From: Vibrio astriarenae
GTDB lineage: Bacteria; Pseudomonadota; Gammaproteobacteria; Enterobacterales; Vibrionaceae
Direction of reading: 5' to 3'
Length of the DNA stretch: 64,000 nt
Assembly: GCF_010587385.1 (NCBI RefSeq)
Contig: NZ_CP047476.1
Span: 1,364,001 to 1,428,000 of the forward strand
Shown: piece by piece, positions 54,996 to 62,909 of the stretch
How the letters are laid out: each line of letters opens with the position of its first letter
Numbering within the stretch: position 1 is the stretch's first letter
Position numbers and translations under genes: made by a program
Notes under the pieces: generated by a model
Databases searched by the model: none
What the model saw: the letters and a program-made list of their open reading frames with translations, nothing else
What the model was told of the DNA's origin: nothing

Positions 54996-56018
54996 ATGAG
55001 CAAAGTGAGCGAAGACATTGCGATTGTCAAAAAAGAAGACGTTGAGTTCTTTATTGACCTATTCAAGGACATTAATAAAGACCTCTATCAACTCCTTCGT
55101 GAGGCACGCATACCCAACACCATCAAACACGACGATGCGAACTATCAATACCTGCCAGAATCCACCATCAAGAACTTGATCACCATACTGGGTAACGAAG
55201 TTTCACAACAAGATTTTGCCATCAATATCTGGCTAGCGTGTAAGAAAACGTATGTACCGCGTTTTCTTGCCAAATTGGATGCGCCCACCACCGTCCATAA
55301 TGCACTAAGTCAGTTCTGCGAATATCTGCCGGGTGTCTCATCCGCCGCCAAAGTCTCTATTCAACAGGCAGGAGGACGTTGGTGGCTAATCAGGGAAAAA
55401 GCGTTTAGTCACGACTTCTGGTTCCACTATAGTGAGATATTCTCTGTTATTTTTATGAATGAGCTACTGCTTGCGCTTGTGGGCAAAGAGTGGAAAGCGG
55501 AAGAAGTTGGGGTTCAAGCTAAGAGTATCGATGACTTCAAGGCTCTTCCCGAGATGGGTAATGCTCAGTTCTATGCACAACGTCCGGTGACGGCATTTTC
55601 TATACCAGACAAATTTATGCAAGCGACAGTCAAACTGCCTCCATTAGAAAAAACCGCGAGTGACAACGCGCTACTAGAGCAAGAAAGCACCTTCCTTTCT
55701 GTGTTTAAGCTGGTTATAAAACCCTACCTCTCGATGGGAAAGCTATCGATAAAATGGGCCTCAGAAATACTCAACTTACATGTTAGAACGATTCAGCGTC
55801 GACTCGATGCCGAAGGCGTCACCTATAAAAAGCTGATTGAAGACATGGTGCTAGAAGAGACGTTAAAGCTGCTACACAATCCCGAGTTCACCATCACAAC
55901 GATCGCCAGCAAAATGGGTTACTCCGATTCTGCACATTTTACCCGAGCATTTAAGCGCCAAATGAAGATGACGCCCAAGCAATATCGTCACGAGTACCTT
56001 TCTCAACGTGAGCCATAA
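54996..56018 (+). CDS. AraC-family regulator (large N-terminal domain)
   Basis: A 340-residue regulator with an N-terminal effector domain of the OruR/ArgR-like (Arabinose_bd) type (about 20-205) and a C-terminal double helix-turn-helix (about 245-338: MGKLSIKWASEILNLHVRTIQRRLDAEG, then TTIASKMGYSDSAHFTRAFKRQM). Target and effector unknown. GGGAGCGG lies upstream. It is followed by a terminator shared with the converging Dps-like gene. Confidence 0.9.
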   Translation: MSKVSEDIAIVKKEDVEFFIDLFKDINKDLYQLLREARIPNTIKHDDANYQYLPESTIKNLITILGNEVSQQDFAINIWLACKKTYVPRFLAKLDAPTTVHNALSQFCEYLPGVSSAAKVSIQQAGGRWWLIREKAFSHDFWFHYSEIFSVIFMNELLLALVGKEWKAEEVGVQAKSIDDFKALPEMGNAQFYAQRPVTAFSIPDKFMQATVKLPPLEKTASDNALLEQESTFLSVFKLVIKPYLSMGKLSIKWASEILNLHVRTIQRRLDAEGVTYKKLIEDMVLEETLKLLHNPEFTITTIASKMGYSDSAHFTRAFKRQMKMTPKQYRHEYLSQREP

Positions 56019-56032
56019 TAAAAGTAGGGAGC

Positions 56033-56055
56033 AAAAAAGGGGCTTCAAGCCCCTT
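56033..56055. terminator. Terminator between AraC and Dps genes
   Basis: AAGGGGC / GCCCCTT stem (56037-56055); on the minus strand it is followed by six T and ends the Dps-like transcript. Confidence 0.8.
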
Positions 56056-56086
56056 CTAACCTTAGATTCAATCTAACTTAGCTCTG

Positions 56087-56557
56087 TTACTGCAAGTAAG
56101 CGTTCAACATCCACATCAGCTTCTCTTGCTCGCGGATATAGTCCCCCATCAGCGCTGCCGTACCCTCATCTGCCGCTTCTCCTGCTTGCTCCAAGATGTC
56201 ACGCTGTTTCACAAGAAGTTGAGTAAAGCCGTTAACCAGGCCAGTGACGCAATCTTTCCCTTGCGTCGCATTTTGATGCTCAGCAATTGAGCTCACCTCT
56301 AGATAGCGCGTGAAAGCATGATCGGGCGTATGACCTAGGGTCAAAATACGCTCAGCGATTTCGTCGATTTTCGTTTGTAAATCTGTGTAGATTTCTTCGA
56401 ACTTGACGTGCAATTCAAAGAAAGCTTCACCTTTAATATTCCAATGATAGCCACGTGCATTCATGTAAAGCACTTGGTAGTGAGCCAACAGTGAATTTAG
56501 CTCATGGGCTAGTTGCTCAGATTGTTGTTGGTCAAGTCCGATAAAGTTCTTAGTCAT
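56087..56557 (-). CDS. Dps-family ferritin-like protein
   Basis: A 156-residue mini-ferritin that oxidises and stores iron with peroxide and may bind DNA. Intersubunit ferroxidase residues are seen in HWNIKGEAFFELHVKFEEIYTDL (His, His, Asp, Glu, about 32-55). The N-terminus is short and not strongly basic, so DNA binding by a tail is doubtful. The start at 56557 has AAGGGG 8 bases upstream; the longer frame (56650) lacks one. Confidence 0.93.
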   Translation of the reverse strand: MTKNFIGLDQQQSEQLAHELNSLLAHYQVLYMNARGYHWNIKGEAFFELHVKFEEIYTDLQTKIDEIAERILTLGHTPDHAFTRYLEVSSIAEHQNATQGKDCVTGLVNGFTQLLVKQRDILEQAGEAADEGTAALMGDYIREQEKLMWMLNAYLQ

Positions 56558-56831
56558 ATCAAGCCCCTTATGTTTTGTCAGGCAAATTCGTTTCGTTGTG
56601 TATAGTCTATGCCTATCAATGACACGAGAGAAATGGGTATACACTCTCAATTCAATAGTTAAAAACTATCAAAACCCCTTATACCAATCACTACTTGTGC
56701 TTCTAGTGTAAACGTTGATCACCTCGGCCAATCACTATTGTTAATTGTGTATAAAATAGTCATAGCATCACTCAATGAGATCGAGTATATTGCCGCGTTT
56801 TTTCAATTATTAGTGCTTCGAGTAGAAATTG

Positions 56832-58169
56832 ATGTCAAAAGGTCAAAACCTCGATAAAAGAATGTCCATTGTCGCCTTGGCATGGCCGATTCTTATCGAA
56901 ATTCTATTACGTACTGCGCTAGGGACCAGCGATGTATTCATGCTGAGTGGCTACTCCGATAAAGCCGTATCTGCGGTTGGGGTGATTACTCAGATAACGT
57001 TTTTCTTAATCATCGTCTCCACATTTGTCAGCAGCGGTACCGGGATCTTAATCGCACGCTACAACGGTGAGGGACGAACAGCAGACTCAACCCATGTTGG
57101 AGTAGCGAGTGTTTGGCTATCCTTTGCTGTGGGTGCTTTTTTGAGTGTGCTAGCGCTTATTGTCGCGCTCTATTTCCTACCTCTGTATGGACTAGAAGCG
57201 CAAGTAGAACAGTACGCGGAAGAGTATCTACTCATCAGTGGCGTGATGACGTTTAACGTCACTATCGGCATCGTATTGACAACCATTCTGCGTAGCCACG
57301 GCTTTTCTCGCTCGCCGATGGTCGTGAATCTAATCAGCGGTGTGCTCAACGTTGCGGGTAACTATGTGGCTCTCTATCAACCATTCGGCTTGCCGGTTTA
57401 TGGCGTTGAAGGGGTTGCTGTGGCAACGGTGGTGAGCCAGGTCATTGGTACACTGCTATTGATAGTGATTGTGATGCGCAGCTCGATTGAACTGCCACTG
57501 CGTAAGGGCAAAGAGGTACCAAAGTCGATCTACAAGAGTATTCTTAAGATCGGTGGGATGAACGGTGGTGAAGTGCTGTCTTATAACATGGCACAAATCT
57601 GCATCGTCTACTTCGTTGTGCAGATGGGCACTTCATCGCTTGCCGCATTCACCTATGCTCAGAATATCGCGCGCTTCTCTTTCGCCTTTGCACTGGCGGT
57701 AGGCCAAGCATCGCAAATTCAAGCGGGTTATTACATTGGCCGTGGCTGGGTTGACTCGATTTATAAGAAAGTGCACCAATACTTCTTTGTTGGTTTTGCT
57801 GTGTCCGTCTCGATGACGATGATTTTCTACTTTAATCGCGACCTTATCTTGCCAATTTTCACCGATCAGCCAGATATTTTGATGCTTGCATCATCGCTGC
57901 TTTTAGGTTCAATCATCTTGGAAGGTGGTCGTGTATTTAACCTGATTTATATCTCAGCTCTGAAAGGCGCGGGCGATGTGAAATTCCCAGTGCAAATGGG
58001 CGTGCTCAGCATGTGGGGCTTAAGCGTAACAATGAGCTACATCTTGGGCATTCACTGGGGCTACGGCGTTATCGGCGCATGGATGGCAACCGCACTCGAT
58101 GAGTGGGTACGCGGAATTATCATGGCTTATCGCTGGCGTTCACGCTGCTGGGTGAACGCGAAAATTTAG
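56832..58169 (+). CDS. MATE-family multidrug/sodium efflux protein
   Basis: A 445-residue exporter with twelve helices and the duplicated MATE architecture: AWPILIEILLRTALGTSDVFMLSGY at the N-terminus and MNGGEVLSYNMAQICIVYFVVQMG in the second half. Drug or metabolite substrate unknown. An ATG at 56832 is preferred to a TTG one codon upstream. It is monocistronic, ending at a clear terminator. Confidence 0.9.
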   Translation: MSKGQNLDKRMSIVALAWPILIEILLRTALGTSDVFMLSGYSDKAVSAVGVITQITFFLIIVSTFVSSGTGILIARYNGEGRTADSTHVGVASVWLSFAVGAFLSVLALIVALYFLPLYGLEAQVEQYAEEYLLISGVMTFNVTIGIVLTTILRSHGFSRSPMVVNLISGVLNVAGNYVALYQPFGLPVYGVEGVAVATVVSQVIGTLLLIVIVMRSSIELPLRKGKEVPKSIYKSILKIGGMNGGEVLSYNMAQICIVYFVVQMGTSSLAAFTYAQNIARFSFAFALAVGQASQIQAGYYIGRGWVDSIYKKVHQYFFVGFAVSVSMTMIFYFNRDLILPIFTDQPDILMLASSLLLGSIILEGGRVFNLIYISALKGAGDVKFPVQMGVLSMWGLSVTMSYILGIHWGYGVIGAWMATALDEWVRGIIMAYRWRSRCWVNAKI

Positions 58170-58177
58170 GATGATGG

Positions 58178-58209
58178 AAGGCAGGTAGAGTGATTTACCT
58201 GCCTTTTTT
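58178..58209 (+). terminator. Terminator after MATE gene
   Basis: A 10-bp stem AAGGCAGGTA / TACCTGCCTT followed by T. Confidence 0.85.
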
Positions 58210-58758
58210 GTGTTTGATCTCCCATAGAGTTGCGCGATGCCCAAAAGGAAATGCCAACAATCCCATCAATGAGCCGTAACATGGGCTTGGCAAATCGATT
58301 CGGTTTCTCTGAATTCAACAACGTTACAAACAATGACTTTGCCGAAATCATGGAGGATGCGATAGACAACCTAGCTACTCAGCTCCTCATTTTGAGTAGG
58401 CTGAACACTATCTACCATTTTTGCTTACCCACATATCGACTTCACCTAGAACTTTTTTGGACAAAACTGAGTTAAGACTATTGGGACACTCTAACTTTTC
58501 GAGTTACTTCAAGTGCTGTAAGTCTGTGGCCAGCCTACGTGTAACTAGCCAAGTTTCCCTATCCACTATGGTAGTTATGGGGGTTACGTTCTTAGTTGTG
58601 CCAGCGATTCTCTAGCAAAAGTGCAAGCAAACCATCAATTAAATGGGCAGCTCATCATGGGTTGGTCATCTGAACTAAGCCGATATTTTTGCTTGGTTCA
58701 TGGAGAAAGTGGTAGAGATACGTTAGATTATAATGAATCGCCAAACACTAAGCGCTCC
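58210..58758. other. Degenerate zone between MATE and GntR genes
   Basis: About 550 bases with no convincing gene. A short frame (58230-58475, 81 codons) has a plausible globular start (MRDAQKEMPTIPSMSRNMGL) but no ribosome site and no family I know; it may be a gene remnant. From 58480 to 58530 the sequence resembles 62790-62840 on the far side of the sugar cluster. Probably eroded mobile or transferred DNA. Confidence 0.4.
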
Positions 58759-59475
58759 ATGAAAAAGTACCAAGAACTTGTTCAAGACATAATCAGTAAG
58801 ATCTGCCAAAATATTATTGATGTCAAACTACCCTCAGAAAGGGAATTAGCTGAAAAATACGATATTTCCCGCTTCTCGGTGAGAAAGGCAATGTCTAAAC
58901 TTGAAGCAATTGGTATGGTTAAATCTAAAGCAGGATCGGGGTATTATGTAAATACGTCGAGTGTAGATTCACCATTAATATACAACTCGGTAACTGAGAA
59001 TAAATTTGGTGAAATTTCTTATAAGAAAATAAAATTGAATAAGAGATTACCGACCATACATGAAGTGCAAGTATTCTCGATTGAAGAAGATGAATATATT
59101 TGGAATGTGAAACGCTTAAGGTTAATTCAAGGCAAAGTCACCCAAATTGAAGACGCGAGGTTACCCGTGAAATTATTCCCAGTGGTAAACGATACTATTA
59201 TCGAAAGCTCTCTTCAGAAGCATGCACTTTCGTTAGGGTTGGAAATCGATAGCTACCTCACGACCTACCAAGCAATCAGTGTTTCAAAGGACGACGCAGA
59301 CTTGTTGGGATGTAAACGTTCGAGTTCAGCAATGAACATCACCAACCGTGGTTTCCTCACGTCTGGTGAAGTGTTTGTCATCAGTGACATTATTGATATC
59401 AACTACCAGTGTACCTACCACACCAAGTTTAATCCTGAGAGTTTGAATTACCGAGATCAAAACGACCGCGATTAG
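58759..59475 (+). CDS. GntR/HutC-family transcription regulator
   Basis: A 238-residue regulator with a GntR winged helix (about 3-70: YQELVQDIISKICQNIIDVKLPSERELAEKYDISRFSVRKAMSKLE) and a UbiC-like ligand domain (about 85-235). The gene is clearly more A/T-rich than its neighbours, a sign of transfer. The ATG at 58759 is chosen by family length; no clear ribosome site is seen and the frame opens further upstream to 58621. It most likely controls the adjacent dehydratase and PTS genes through an inverted repeat between them. A terminator follows. Confidence 0.85.
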   Translation: MKKYQELVQDIISKICQNIIDVKLPSERELAEKYDISRFSVRKAMSKLEAIGMVKSKAGSGYYVNTSSVDSPLIYNSVTENKFGEISYKKIKLNKRLPTIHEVQVFSIEEDEYIWNVKRLRLIQGKVTQIEDARLPVKLFPVVNDTIIESSLQKHALSLGLEIDSYLTTYQAISVSKDDADLLGCKRSSSAMNITNRGFLTSGEVFVISDIIDINYQCTYHTKFNPESLNYRDQNDRD

Positions 59476-59486
59476 CGGTCGTTTTT
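59462..59486. terminator. Terminator between GntR and dehydratase genes
   Basis: ACGACCGC / GCGGTCGT stem with GATTA loop, then five T. It overlaps the last codons of the GntR gene. Confidence 0.85.
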
Positions 59487-59511
59487 CTCTTTAGATAGAG
59501 TAGGTCGAACG

Positions 59512-60711
59512 TTATGGTGTATGAATAGTACCATCAGGCAGTCGGCTCTGAGTCCACTCGTGTGGGCGATAAGTGACAGGGAAGTCTTGTGCAGCCTCTT
59601 GATTCATTTCAACCCCGATCCCCGGCAGCTCTGATGCGTACAAATAACCATTGACAGGCTCGGCAGCATTAGGGAATACCACTTGTGTATTAGCATTATA
59701 TTCGACGTGCTCTTGAATCGCAGCGTTATGTAGGTGCACGTTTAAGTGAGTATTCACTGCTGCGCCGATTGGTGTCATATCTGGTGGGCAGTGCCACGCA
59801 ATGCGCACTCCAAAGCTTTGGCATAGGTGACCCAGTTTCAATGCCGGAGTAATCCCCCCAATCTGAGAGACATGACATCGAATGAAGTCGATACGGTGAT
59901 TAATGATCAGCTGTTTCCACTCTTCAGGGTTGTTAAATAACTCCCCTAACGCTAGTGAAACACTGGTTTGACTGCGAAGATTATCCAGCCACTCAGTTTG
60001 GTTTGGCGGCAATATATCTTCAATAAAGTATGGCGTGTACTGTTCTACTCGTTTGGCAAATTGAATTGCTTGATTTGGGAACAGGCGTTCATGAACATCG
60101 TGAAGAATGTGGAATTGATTGCCATACTTTTCACGCAAGCATTTGAACATCCCAACCGTGTTTTCCATATACTGGTCTTGGTCGTAGTAAGATCCTTCAG
60201 TTGGGTTATTTGCCGTGTGGATGTTTTCTGGTACACCACCATAAAAACCTAACTGGCAGCGAATATGTTTGTAACCCTGCGCGAGGTATTCTTCGACCTG
60301 CTCATACAGCCCTTCCATTGTATCGCTTGTTGCATGGGTATAGACCTGAATAGCATCTCGAGCTTTACCACCAAATAATTGATGTAGCGGCATGTTGGCT
60401 AATTTCGCTTTAATATCCCACAGCGCCATATCAACGCCTGAAATAGCATTATTGATTACTGGACCATTACGCCAATAAGCGTTAACCATCATCATTTGCC
60501 ACAGATCTTCAATATTATTGGCGTCTTTACCCATTAATAACGGTTTGAGATATTCATCAACCATTGTTTTTACCGCCAATGGTCGCTGCTGGAAAGTCGC
60601 ACAACCAAAACCTTTCATTCCTGATTCCGTTTCCACAATAACGGCAATCAGATTGTGTCGGTCAGGCTTGGTTATCACACACTCAATATTTGAAATAATA
60701 TTTTCATTCAC
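59512..60711 (-). CDS. Enolase-superfamily sugar-acid dehydratase (RspA/ManD type)
   Basis: A 399-residue member of the D-mannonate dehydratase subgroup of the enolase superfamily. Metal ligands line up with Asp205 (HDVHER), Glu231 (IEDILPP) and Glu257 (LGELFN); catalytic candidates are His207, Arg278, His307 and Asp311 in WHCPPDMTP. By spacing, the residue matching position 314 of well-studied ManD enzymes is Pro, a feature I recall from members with weak or other (e.g. gluconate) activity. It faces a PTS transporter and is next to a GntR regulator, so it may act on a derivative of the imported sugar. Substrate uncertain. Confidence 0.85.
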   Translation of the reverse strand: MNENIISNIECVITKPDRHNLIAVIVETESGMKGFGCATFQQRPLAVKTMVDEYLKPLLMGKDANNIEDLWQMMMVNAYWRNGPVINNAISGVDMALWDIKAKLANMPLHQLFGGKARDAIQVYTHATSDTMEGLYEQVEEYLAQGYKHIRCQLGFYGGVPENIHTANNPTEGSYYDQDQYMENTVGMFKCLREKYGNQFHILHDVHERLFPNQAIQFAKRVEQYTPYFIEDILPPNQTEWLDNLRSQTSVSLALGELFNNPEEWKQLIINHRIDFIRCHVSQIGGITPALKLGHLCQSFGVRIAWHCPPDMTPIGAAVNTHLNVHLHNAAIQEHVEYNANTQVVFPNAAEPVNGYLYASELPGIGVEMNQEAAQDFPVTYRPHEWTQSRLPDGTIHTP

Positions 60712-60795
60712 TTTAAAACTAGCTCGGTCAACAGTATTTATTTTATATAAGCGTGAAAGGATGTAGATTTCAAGCGGTAAATCATATTAAAAATG

Positions 60796-60842
60796 AACTG
60801 GTTCGTTCCTGTTTCGAATTAGGATAAAAAAACGAACCAGTT
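60796..60842. promoter_or_regulatory. Inverted repeat between dehydratase and PTS genes (putative operator)
   Basis: Perfect 12-base arms AACTGGTTCGTT (60796-60807) and AACGAACCAGTT (60831-60842) are separated by 23 bases. Each arm also contains a small palindrome GAAC-N2-GTTC or close to it. No T run follows, so it is not a terminator. Its place between two divergent starts, beside a GntR gene, suggests paired operator sites 39 bases apart. Confidence 0.6.
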
Positions 60843-60975
60843 GCTAAAAAACGGCTAAAATTAATTTTTTAGCTGTCTTAATGTGAGTTTCATCACTGTT
60901 TTGTCGATTGGATAAAAACGCTCAGTCGCTAAGATTATCTCAGTAAATGAGCAGACCAGCACATAGGAATGTATG

Positions 60976-62403
60976 ATGCAATTGACAGAAACTAACATGG
61001 CTATCGGCGATAATTCGCCAGGGAAAGCAGACAGCTTTAGCATGAAATTACAAGAACTGGTTGCTGCCCTTGGCGGTAACGAAAACATCGCAAGCATCAC
61101 TCACTGTATGACTCGACTGCGTTTTAAATTGGTCGATGAGTCAAAAGCAAATAAAGAAAAACTCGAAGCCATTCAGGGCGTAAAGGGGGTGGTTCTCGCA
61201 CAAGGTCAAACTCAGGTGATCATCGGCGTTGAAGTCGAGAAATGGTACCTAGCGCTATCCGGTGCAGGTGCAGAGCCAGAAGACGCGGAGATGGAACAGG
61301 AGAAAGGTAAACTGTTCCAAAACGCAATGCGCATCGTCGCAGGTATCTTTGGTCCGGTCGTTCCTGCAATTGCCGGTGCAGGTATGTTGATGGGTCTATT
61401 ATCAGGGCTTATTGCGACCAATGTGATTTCGGAATCTTCCGATACTGTGTTCTTCTATCGCTCTATCTCTGTGGCTGTGTTCTTCTTTTTGCCTATGCTG
61501 GTTTCGTTCTCAGCAGCCAAAGTGTTCAAAGTGAATGAGTACATTGCATTGGCGGTGGCGGCGGCAATGATGTCTCCAAAGCTAGTAGAAAAGGCTGCCT
61601 TACTGTCTGATGCAGGCAGCAAAGCTGAGCTTAATGTATTTGGAGTGGTGCCGATTGAGCTAATGAACTACGGTGGTGCGATTGTGCCAGCGATCCTTGC
61701 GATCTGGGTGCTATCTAAGATCACTCCGATCGTGGATAAGCTGGTTCCGAGCTCAGCTAAACCGGTATTTACGCCACTGCTAGCCTTTACCGTCACATCA
61801 ACTCTTGTCCTTTCTCTGGTTGCGCCTGCTGGCATGTGGGTAAGTAATGGTGCTGGCTGGGTGGTTAGCTCCCTACTAGAAATCTCCCCAACTTTGACTG
61901 GTTTTGTGTTCGGCTTAACTCGTCCAATTACGATTGTGTTTGGTATTCACCACAGCATGACTCCAATCAGCCTAAATAACTTTGCGCTTTACGGAAAAGA
62001 CCTGTTAATGCCAATCATGTGCCTGGGTAATCTCGCAATTGCTGGTGCGACGATGGCGATTTGGTACAAGCAGCGCAACAGTGTGTCTAAAGAACAGTCT
62101 TCGATGACGGTAGGTTCTGGCGTAACAGCGATTCTAGGTATTACTGAGCCAGCACTGTTCGGTACGCTGACTAAATACACCAAAGCGCTGTTCATGGCGA
62201 GCTTGGCAACCGGTATTATGGGCGCAATCTCAGTAACTATCGATACGCACCTAACAAGTTACATTCTATCGTCAGTATTCAGTCTTCCTGCGTACCTAGC
62301 GAGCGGCACACAGAACTTTGTTCAAGCTGTGATGGGTGTGATTGGCGTGTTTGCTCTGTCATTTGTCCTGACCATGATGTTTGTTCGCTTAGACAACAAA
62401 TAG
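60976..62403 (+). CDS. PTS glucoside/glucose-family EIIBC transporter
   Basis: A 475-residue permease that imports and phosphorylates a sugar. The EIIB domain comes first (about 20-95) with phosphorylated Cys in ITHCMTRLRF, then EIIC with about ten helices, including IAGAGMLMGLLSGL, GIHHSMTPISLNNF and GITEPALFG. No EIIA domain or gene is present, so it must use a general EIIA such as Crr. The second of two ATGs (60973, 60976) is preferred from AGGAA spacing. Sugar unknown. Confidence 0.9.
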   Translation: MQLTETNMAIGDNSPGKADSFSMKLQELVAALGGNENIASITHCMTRLRFKLVDESKANKEKLEAIQGVKGVVLAQGQTQVIIGVEVEKWYLALSGAGAEPEDAEMEQEKGKLFQNAMRIVAGIFGPVVPAIAGAGMLMGLLSGLIATNVISESSDTVFFYRSISVAVFFFLPMLVSFSAAKVFKVNEYIALAVAAAMMSPKLVEKAALLSDAGSKAELNVFGVVPIELMNYGGAIVPAILAIWVLSKITPIVDKLVPSSAKPVFTPLLAFTVTSTLVLSLVAPAGMWVSNGAGWVVSSLLEISPTLTGFVFGLTRPITIVFGIHHSMTPISLNNFALYGKDLLMPIMCLGNLAIAGATMAIWYKQRNSVSKEQSSMTVGSGVTAILGITEPALFGTLTKYTKALFMASLATGIMGAISVTIDTHLTSYILSSVFSLPAYLASGTQNFVQAVMGVIGVFALSFVLTMMFVRLDNK

Positions 62404-62855
62404 TCCTTCAATCAAACATCAGGTCTGCTCAGCTTAGGTTGGCAGGCCTGATTTGCTTAAAGAAATAGTGCGGCGGAGACAAGTGCCATCATTTGGGAAT
62501 GGAGGATTGAACTGAGCGGAAAACCGTTTGGGGAGATGCAGCAGACGTTCGGTGGTGACACTCAGCCTCTGAACTTTCGGTGAAGTATGTCACGGCCATG
62601 GGAAGAACAGAAAAGGGGCAAAACCTTGTTTATCACCTTCAAAGATACGACCATTCAAAACTTGGCGCAGAATCTATTTATGACACGGCTGTAGTGTATC
62701 GACCTCTTGGCTAGATACTAAGATAAACTCAGCATGATAAATATAGTGGTCTAGCATACTCGGTGTCGGTAACTGTGATGCTAGATATGTACACGATTAC
62801 CAAAACGTTCAAGGACTTAAAGTGCTTGCAGTCTATTGACCACCCAGCTCCGTAA
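62404..62855. other. Degenerate zone between PTS gene and chitinase
   Basis: About 450 bases with stops in all frames and no gene I can support. Short protein-like fragments occur (for instance near 62640-62715), and 62790-62840 resembles 58480-58530. It probably holds decayed transferred DNA. Confidence 0.4.
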
Positions 62856-62859
62856 AAAA

Positions 62860-62887
62860 GAGCTGTCACCTTCACAGATAACAGCCC
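62860..62887 (-). terminator. Terminator after chitinase gene
   Basis: On the minus strand an 11-bp stem (62887-62877 with 62870-62860, some G-T pairs) is followed by six T. Confidence 0.8.
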
Positions 62888-62909
62888 TTCGATTCACTCA
62901 CTGTTCAAC

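Noticed and set aside
58230..58475. 81-codon frame as a functional gene
   Set aside because: No Shine-Dalgarno site, no recognisable domain, unstable composition toward the end; kept only as a possible remnant.
60796..60842. Inverted repeat as a terminator
   Set aside because: The 23-base loop is too long and no T run follows on either strand; it lies between divergent starts, not after a gene.
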